From assembly GCA_001662425.1 (NCBI GenBank), contig BDDC01000086.1, positions 17,485 through 81,484 of the forward strand: 64,000 nucleotides of DNA. Direction: 5' to 3'. Source of the stretch: Chlamydomonas sphaeroides (taxonomy: Eukaryota; Chlorophyta; Chlorophyceae; Chlamydomonadales; Chlamydomonadaceae). Below, one piece after another: positions 38,401 through 47,400 of the stretch; position 1 is the first letter of the stretch; the number at the start of each line of letters is the position of its first letter. The notes under the pieces are model-generated. The model did not search any database. It was given only the letters and a program-made list of their open reading frames with translations, and was not told the origin of the DNA. The position numbers and the translations under genes were made by a program.

Positions 38401-41400
38401 CCGGTCTCCTCCCCGCATGAGAACAGCGGGCTCTCCACGTACGGCACCACACCCAGCACCTCGCTACCGGCATAGTCAAAGCCCTGCGGCGGTAGTAAAC
38501 ATGTGCGTGGAAGTAAGTTGCGGGGCCTGCAGCCGCAGCCCGACGACCACCATTTCAATAACCATCGACATGTCGACTCGCTGCGCTTGGCTGCGAGCAG
38601 GTCTTGCGCACACGATGCTGCTCCATCATAAAAGCATCACCTAGCTGAGGTGAATGCGTCTAGATGGCGTGCCACGACCAACTTCTCCTCCCCTTCCCAG
38701 CCGCCTCCGCGACTTGGCTCCAACCGCTGAGCCCTGAGCCGCACCACACACCCCGTACCACACATGTCGTACGCTTGCCGTACCTGCACGTTGATCATGT
38801 CCACCAGCGTGTCCAGGCGGTCCCACGGCAGCGCGCGGTAGGGCTCGGAGGCCGCGGGTACCTGGTGGCCATTGGGGCGGTTGGGTGCCGCATGCACCTG
38901 GGCTGGTGCTGCTGCCCTCACGGGCCACAGGAGGCACCAGACGCTTTGCACATTTGCAGCACCCGGCCCTGCCCGGCCCGGCCCTGCCCGGCCCGCACAC
39001 TCACCGATACAGCCAGCAGCTTGCCTTCGGGGCTGAGCTTCGCGGCCAGCGCCAGCAGCAGGTTGACCCATGGGCCAAGCTGCGGAGGGGCCCCAGCGCA
39101 TGACGCCAATCAGGGTTTGGGCTCAACATCCCACCTGCTGCTGCGCAGCTGCCCCACGCCCATTCGTCACAGTGTCAGGTCGCAGGTCCCGGCCAGGTGG
39201 GGCTGCTGCCGGGCCGCTGCGCCGCTAGGCATGTCTTGTGGTCCCGACCGGCGCCCCCACCTGGTCCGGTGTGAGCGAGGGCCAGCTGTACTCGACGCCA
39301 TCCAAGTCGTAGCGCTTCAAGAAGTCGAGCGTCTCGGTGGCAAACCTGGGGAGTGGGAGGGACACACGTGCGAGCGGCGGAGGAACACATGCGCATGCGT
39401 CTCTCTGGCCCCAGGACGGCACGGGGCGCGGCCTCCAACGCACAGCCACGACCCACCTCTCGATACCCTGGTCGCTGATTGCGATGCGCGCGAAGTCGGC
39501 GTCGTTGCCCTCGCCACCGATGGACACCAGCACGCTGATGGCCGGGTCAATGTCCAGAAGGTCCCTGCGGGAGGGAAGCGCGGGTGGCATGCCATGAGCG
39601 TGTAGCAACAGATGGGGCCCGCAAGCAGTACCGGGCTGAGGACTCCAACAACAGGACTGAAACCCAACACTCCGCCCCAAACACCAGGCCAGGACGACCA
39701 GCAGGCCGTGACCTGCAGCCGCTGCTTTCAAGTGTCAACGTTTCCCCGGGGCTCACTTGTTAAGCGCCGCGACCGTGGTCTTGTCGCGCTCGCTCTTAAA
39801 CACCACCGACATGGTCTCGAAGTCGGGCTTGACGTAAGTGAAGATGACGTGCGTGGCCTTGGCGGCGCGGCGCAGCAGGCCCTCGTTGGCAGCGCGGGCG
39901 CGCGCACAATCTGCGCTGCCGTCAGCGCGGCGGTTCTGCGGCGGGACGTGTGCGAGCGGGTGCGCGACATTTGCAAACGTCGTGTGCATTGGCAAATTCT
40001 ACAGGACAGGCAGGTCACGGGAGCAGCAGTGACGGCCGACGCCCGCTCCTACCGAGAAGTAGGCGATGACGCGGCTGGGGATGCCGCAGCGCTGCTCCAC
40101 TGGCGCAGCCATGACGGCTTGGGCTCTGCGGGGCATCGCAGGCAGTCCCTGGATGTCAGGCACGAGAAGCAGCCAGCAGCCGCAGCTGCGCTCTCCTACA
40201 CAAATGTAGTGCGCCCCACTCACGATGCGACGACGGTGGCTTGGGCTGCGGAGTGCAGACAGGGCGATGCGGAACATTGGTCAACAAGTCAGCGGTACCT
40301 CGCTCGCCGCAGCAGACAAAATACAGGGTGCCTAGAGTGCCCCAGCAGACGCATGGCCCATGCCGGAGCCCGACCTCAGCCGTCTCAGGCGGCGGCGCTC
40401 ACTCGGGTCGGGGTCTCCCAGCTTGGGCAGGGGGTCGACGGCGACGCTGACGGCGGCGGGCCAGTTGAAATCCGTCATGGACAGCGGTGTGTCGAATCCC
40501 GCGCCGTTGGACAGCATGTAGTAGGAGCCGCCCTGGGGCAGGAGGGGGCGGCGTTGTGTTTGCAGAGCTGGCCGAGTAATAAGAAAGGGTAACTGGCAAA
40601 GATAAACTGTGCATACAGTCGGAGCCGCCCTGGTGGCAGCTGCCCTGCTGCTGCAGGAGGAGACGAAGAGGGCAGCGGGCGCTCGCGGGCACCGTAGGCC
40701 AGGCACTGCTCGGAGGAACCGTTGCTTACCCCCGACAGCAACCCTGTCCCAAGACCCATCAATGGCCGCACCCACCTCGGTGAACAGCATCAGGTCGTCG
40801 CGGCCGTCCAGGTTGACGTCCGACACATGCACCACGTGCGGCTTGCCGGCTGGCAGCACGCCCCAGAAGTCGTCAAAGCCCGACACGTAGCTGGGGGGGG
40901 GGCAGTGGCGGGGTTCGTTGGCGAGCGAGGCAGGGCGCCAGCCGTCGCGCAACGGTTGCATACCCGGCCAGCGGCGAGCACAGGCGGGCCACAATGGTCG
41001 GGTGGGCGCAGCAGCAGCGGCCCCCTCAGCACCGCGTGGCACTCGCACTCACACTCGCGAGTCGTACGACGACAGGCAGGCCATCAGCGGCTGTCCCACC
41101 ACATCAGGGTAGCCGACAACCTGGGGACAGCACAGGGTCAGGCACACCGCACACCGGGGTACACACGGGGACGTGAACCCGGCGCTTACGAGCGGGCAGG
41201 GCCCTATCTCATGAGGTGTTCACCAAGCAAGCTGCACAGCTTGTGTTCACATGGGGGCACGCAGGGCTGCGATGCGCGGGGCTCACCGAGGTGTTGCCCA
41301 CGAACTTGCCGATGACCACGGCCCAGGGCGAGGTGCAGGCGCCGCGCGGAAAGTACGACTGCGGCGGCGGCGAAGCGGTTGGGGCGCCATTCAGTGAGCC

Positions 41401-44400
41401 AGGCCGCAGGGGATGTACCGAGGGAGTGGCGAACTGGTCAGCCACGTACCGCTGGCCGAAGGGGGGCTCACCACACAGCAGGCTTACGTGGGGCGCACCC
41501 CACTCGTGCTACTCGTGCATGCGCACCACCCTGCGCCATGTGTGCCTAGATGGCTCTCATCGGCCCTCTCACCGGCAGCGACGACTGCCATGTGAGCGGC
41601 GTGGGCGGGCTGGTGGCGACAAAGGCCAGGTAGACCTCGCGGTCGGCGGTGAGGCGGTCCAGGTAGACCTGGCGTGGGGGACGTACGTACAACATTGGGA
41701 CAAGCATTGGGACGCGGGTAAGCGGGCAATCAAGGCGGAGTGCGTGAGGGCCTACGAGGGTCAGGCGGCGGGGACCTTCACACCGCAGCGCAGCACCGCA
41801 CGCCTCGCAATCCCCACACAAACCACGCCACGCACCAGCGACACGTCCACCAGGCCGTCGCCGTTCATGTCGGAGGCCAGCAGGAAGCAGTCCTCGCCCA
41901 GGCTCGCGCAGCTGCAGGGCATGGGGAGGGAGAGCGGGCGCATGTGTGCGATCGCGAGACGGGCAGGACTTGTGCTAGAGGACCCGCACTGGGGCTGGGG
42001 AGGTGCCCAGACTCGCGCAGCTGGGTGGCATGGGGGCGTAGTCGTGGGCAGGTCCCAGCGCACACACGGACGCATGAATCTAACCATGGGGCCTCATGGC
42101 GGCGCGGCGTGCAAACACATCACCGCGCCCATCACTGCGCTGCCGTACGTACGGCACCCACCGGGCCGAGATGGTGGTTAGCTCAAACCAGGTGATGCCG
42201 CCTCCGTCCGTATCTGTTGGTTCGCACGGCACATGGGCCACGGCTCAGCGACAGGTCCCGGCAGGGCGAGCACCGGTGATGACCGCCGTTCCTCAACCAG
42301 GCCCCTCCCCTGCTGGGCTCTCTGTCCATCTTTTATTGAGTCTATAAAATATCTACTTCTATTTCTTTTCCTATTTGCCTCCGCTCACCGTCCAGGAACT
42401 GCGCGATCTTGTCGCTGGGGTAGAAGGCCAGGCGGAGGAGGTCGCGGTCGAAGAACACCAGGTCGGCGGCTGAGGGAGGCGAAGGCAGGGGCAAGGGGAG
42501 GCGGCCAGGAGGCAGGAGAGTTGTGGCCGAAGCCGAGATAGAATCGGAACAGGGTGGCGAAATGCCGGTGCAGGGAGGCGGTGAACACGACGTCCGTCCA
42601 GGTATTGCGTGCGCGGCCCCACGCTGTCGTGGACCCAGCCGCGGCGCACCTCCGTCCCCGGTCACGTCAATGAACATGTAGGCGCGGCGGGTGGAGTTGG
42701 TGGTATCAAAGCTGTCGGCGCTCGTGCTGAGGTCCAGCCAGGTGGTCAGGGGCGAGAAGTCGCGGGAGCCCGAGGCCGCAGCAACCTGCGCGATGGGGTG
42801 ACCAAAGGCGGCGGTCGCTCAGGCCGCAGGCTCCACACACATCGCCGCTGCTGCCGGCTGTGCTCGCTGCGCCCTGGCGTGCCCCCACGCAGGCCGGCGC
42901 ACCACAATGGTCTCCTCGGTCAGGAGCACCAGGTCGTCGCGGGTGTCGCCCGTCACGTCCTGGCAGACGGGGAGGCCGGGGGAGGGGAGCATATGAGGAC
43001 ACGGGGGACGGCGGCAGGAACAAATAATGCGGGGCTTATCGCACATCGCAGACCCCCACCATCACCACCACACACGCACGCATGGGTCCCTGGCTGTCAG
43101 CCGCTGCCTCACCGCCAGCAGTACAGCCCCCGGCTTGGTGGTGGCCCCGAAGTTGATGGGGTTCTGGCTGAGGAAGGAGCTGGCCCAAGGCCGGCCCAGC
43201 GCCGCGTAGCCGAGCAGGTTGCCGTCGTCCGTGTAGCGGACCAGCAGCGCGTCCTGGGTGGGGAGGGAGGGCGAGGAGGAAGGATGGAGGCAGGACGCTG
43301 AGGGGGCCACGGAGGGCGTTGCAACAAGTTCGTGCTGGCAGCGCTTGGGCATGATGCCGCCTCATCACAGCCAGAGGCTCCTAGGCGAACGGGGGAGAGG
43401 GGGGCGCAAGCCGGCGGTGTCACCTGCGCACGCCCGTCGGTGGCTGCGGCTGCGGCGTCGTCAAACTCTCCGATGAGCAGCGTGGTGGCACCAGAGGTGG
43501 GCACCACATCCACTTGGGAGCCCTGCAGACGGGAAGACCGGCAGGCGGTCAGCAGGGCGTCAGCAAGACTTGGAGGGGCGACAGACCCTGCCGTGTGGCT
43601 GCTCGTGATCAGCGCTCGGCGAGCGAGCAAGGCTTGCGACCGCACGTGCGCGAGGGCATGGCACAGGCTGGCATGGCAGCGGTCAGGAGGGCGCGATGCG
43701 TCTAACGTCGTGTGGGTAGGCGACCCCCCGGGGCTCACCCAGGGGTCGCTGCACACGGCGCGGGTCTCGACGAGGCTGGTGATGGGAGGCTGGCTGTAGC
43801 ACCTGGGGAGGGAGCGCGGGGAAGAAGCGTGGGGTGGGGTGCAGATGGGCGCATGCGCCCTATGGCGGCTGCCGGTGCGGAGGTCTGCCTGGACGCGAGG
43901 GCCTTATTATCTCGGCAGTGTTCCCAAATCAGCCCGCAACCACCACCAGCCGGCGCCCGCCTCACTTGATCGCCACGTCTTGCGAAGGCAGGCAGGTCAC
44001 GGGCGTGGTGCCGTTGTTACGGGCAAATTGGCTGCGTGCAATACATTCGGGCGCGGTAGGGCGGGTAGATCATCAGGTTCACAACAAGCGCTGTGAACGA
44101 AGCAATAATCTAATGCCACGTCCCGTCAGCGCCTCGCACCATTCCTCGATGCTCTCTGCATCTATGGGGCACTGCCGCAGCTCCGTGATGATGGATTGGG
44201 TCGTGCCGTCGGGGCGGGGGCCCGCCACCGCAGCCGCAGAGCTGTTGGCGAAGGCCAGGAAGGTCGCGCCTGGGTACGGATGCAGGGCACACATTGAAAT
44301 GAGGTCGCCGAGTTGGGGCGCGTCGACTGTGGCACCGGGCGACGCGCCGGTCCCACTACACACGCCCCCATCCCTGGCGGCGCACAGCTGGAGACTGCCG

Positions 44401-47400
44401 CATCCGTCGGCGAAGTGCGTGGCCCAGGCCAGGGCGCCGGGCGGCGTGGGTCAACCCCAGCGCCGCCGCCCGCCCCTCGCCGAGCCGCAGCCTCACAGCA
44501 ACGATAACAGTGCTGTGTCGAGGCGCGCGGACAACGGCACCAGGCAGCGCGCCGGTCGCGCTACGCAAGCGCTGCCCTGTCCGCCCCTCGTGGCGCCGCA
44601 CCGTTGGCCTCGGACGTCCACCAGTTGAGCTGGCGGCACACGGTGAGGACAGCCGAGATGTCGAAGTTGCTGCTGCAGACTGCAGGGAGGGGGAGCCGCA
44701 GGCGACCACGTAACAGCATGCTGGCGCAAGGGCGGACACCACATGGCCGCACAGCAGCCGCCCTACGTGGCCGAGCCCAAAGCGGAGCCCACATGGCCGC
44801 ACAGCAGCAACATGTGCCATATCCAGCACGAAGCGCGGCGGGCACCGTGACGAGGCTGCAAAGGCTGAGGCTGGTTGCGCCGGCGGCACGACGCCCCCTC
44901 CCATGCTTCCACACCCATGCGCACCGGTGCCCCATTTGCCGTCCATGTAGACCTCCAGGCGGCCCTCCGACGGGTGGTTGCCACCAACCAGGCGAGGGGT
45001 GAGGTCTGGCTCAAAGCACTGCAGCGAGACCGGGAAGCTGATGAAGGGCGTGAGGGCGTTCGCTGCCTGCTGTGGGCACAGTCCAAGCATCGACTCCGTG
45101 CCAGCGCATTGGACCGCTGGGGGCGTGGGTTCGGCAGACGAGAGGCGTTCAGCAGTCGGGTAGCAGGGACGGCCGGGAGCAGGACGGCGGCCTTGCGACC
45201 CGCGCAGTCACGGCTAGCGCCCCACTCACTGTCTGCCTTTATCGCGGTTGTGGTCTTCCCATAAGGCTGCAGGCCACCCGCAATGATCCTGACGCCTGTG
45301 CATGGATAGAGGAGGTTGGGGTCAGCAGCGCCGTCGCCCGGGGCGTGCGCGCCCTTGCCAGCCCACCCGGCCCCTCTGCGACGACCCCTAACCAAACCAT
45401 CCCGCCGCACCCTTCCAAGGCAGCCCCAGCTGCCTGCAGATGACTCGGGCGCTGTCCAGGCTGAAGCCGCGGTCGCCCACCAGCGCCCAGCTGCGGGGGC
45501 GAGGGGGGCGGAATGGGGGGACGGCGCCAACTGGCTGACGCATGGCCGCATGGATGGGCTTTCTGCAGCGCTACCCTAGCAGGCAGCAGCTGCTCCGCAG
45601 CCGACACACGCAGCCGGACACGGGGCATGCCCGTCCGCTCCCCTTGCACGTGACATGCACGGGTGGCATCAGGCATGGGGTATGGTAGCCGGGGGGCAAC
45701 CACCGCTCGGCTGGCCGGCGCCAGCCACGCGAGGTCCGGCCTCAGGCCTCACCCCTTGTCCAGCCAGAACTCCACTCGGCCCTGGTTGTTGAGGCGGGCG
45801 GTTGCTGGTGTAGACGTGTTGGTCATGAGGCGCACTGCGGGTGGGGCCGGGAGCGAGGTGACGTGTGGTGGTAGTGGGCGCGGCGGGGGAGGGCGAGCGG
45901 CTGCTGCATGGGAAGGACAGGACACGCTGGCCCGGCGGGGCACCCCGTGAACTGCGGCGCATCCAGGCAGCCCCCCTCCCCCCCTCCGCCATCACCCATC
46001 CCATCCGCTGCCGCCACCACCATCACCCCCCCCACCACCACCACCACCACCTTCACCACCACCACCACCACCAGGCGGACGCACCGGCGTATTCATCTGC
46101 GGTAGTTTGCGGATGGCGATGCAAGGGGTAACGGCATTTGCATCAGGGGTTGTGGTTGTCAAGGCTCAGGCAAAATTCTGGCAGCTTCCGAGCCTCCCAC
46201 CGTCATAGCACTTGACGCCAACGGCCGAGGTGATCGGACAGGTGGTGGAGTTTGCAGTTGCATTCTCTGAACCGGTCCAGGCGTCCCTGCATGCAACGCA
46301 AAGCACACGTGCGCACACAGCAGTCGGAGGCCGGGTTGGCTGTACACGCACACGCCCTCATGGCCACGCGACGCGGTGTGAGACCGCTGGCAGCAGCTGC
46401 GCACCATTTGCATTGGTTGATGTTGGACTCGTTGCCAACGCATCCGAGCTTGTACATTCCGATCTACGTGTGGGAGGGGGCGCACGGCGCCACTAGCACC
46501 ACTAGCACCACGGCACCACTCTCGCGTGGCGGTAGCTGGAAGCAAGGCGCAGCGCAAGGCACCTAGGCACGTACTAATCCTTAGCCGCACAAACACCGGT
46601 GTGCATTTAGACGAATGCATGTTACGCCAAGGGGCTGCAAAAACGTCCGACGCGGTACCAATGCTGTGAAGCGGCCACGGCAGATGACCCAAATGCGCAT
46701 CACAACAACATGACCACAGTGGTCCATCCATCTCACCGCAGGAACGTACGACCGTAGAATGGTCTGGATGGCGGGTTGGGGTTTGGCGGCGCAATGCGAG
46801 TGTCGGGCGGGTGAAAGGGCGCATTACTGTGCCATACATGTGGTTTTGAAGCATGTTGTATCAGCCACGCTCACCAAGTCCACAGCGGCCGACAGCGCGA
46901 CCGAGGCCACGAGGCTGACAAATCGGGCGTCACCAATGACATCCTGAGGGGACACGCGCGCCACGCGCCAGCAGCGGTCGTCAGGACCTCAGTGCCGAGA
47001 TACAAGGAAGGGATGCCGGCACTGGCAGTAAACGCGCCAACAGGCCAGCCACCGAACCTGGCCTCACACACGGGCCTTCTGCCATCTCCCGTCCGATGTG
47101 GCATCCCCTGGCACCGTGCCACCCTTACCGAGTACACCATCCATGCGTCTGTAACAACCGCAGTAGCGCCTGCGGGGTGTTTCAGCGCCACACCACGCGG
47201 GCTAGGGGGTAAGAACCACAACGGTCGACACACGTTGGCGCGACGCGCCCCCTCCCACTGTGCCCATACTCACGCCTCCAAGGCAGGCCAAGCTGCCGAC
47301 AGATAACACGTGCATCTGAGTCATCAAAGCCGTCGCTGCGAGGCCGCAAGAGTGGCACCGGACACACATGTCACGGCGTCGAGTCACGGTACATCCGGTC

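Noticed and set aside
39279..39308. Active chitinase
   Set aside because: The catalytic Glu and both inner Asp of DGxDxDxE are absent.
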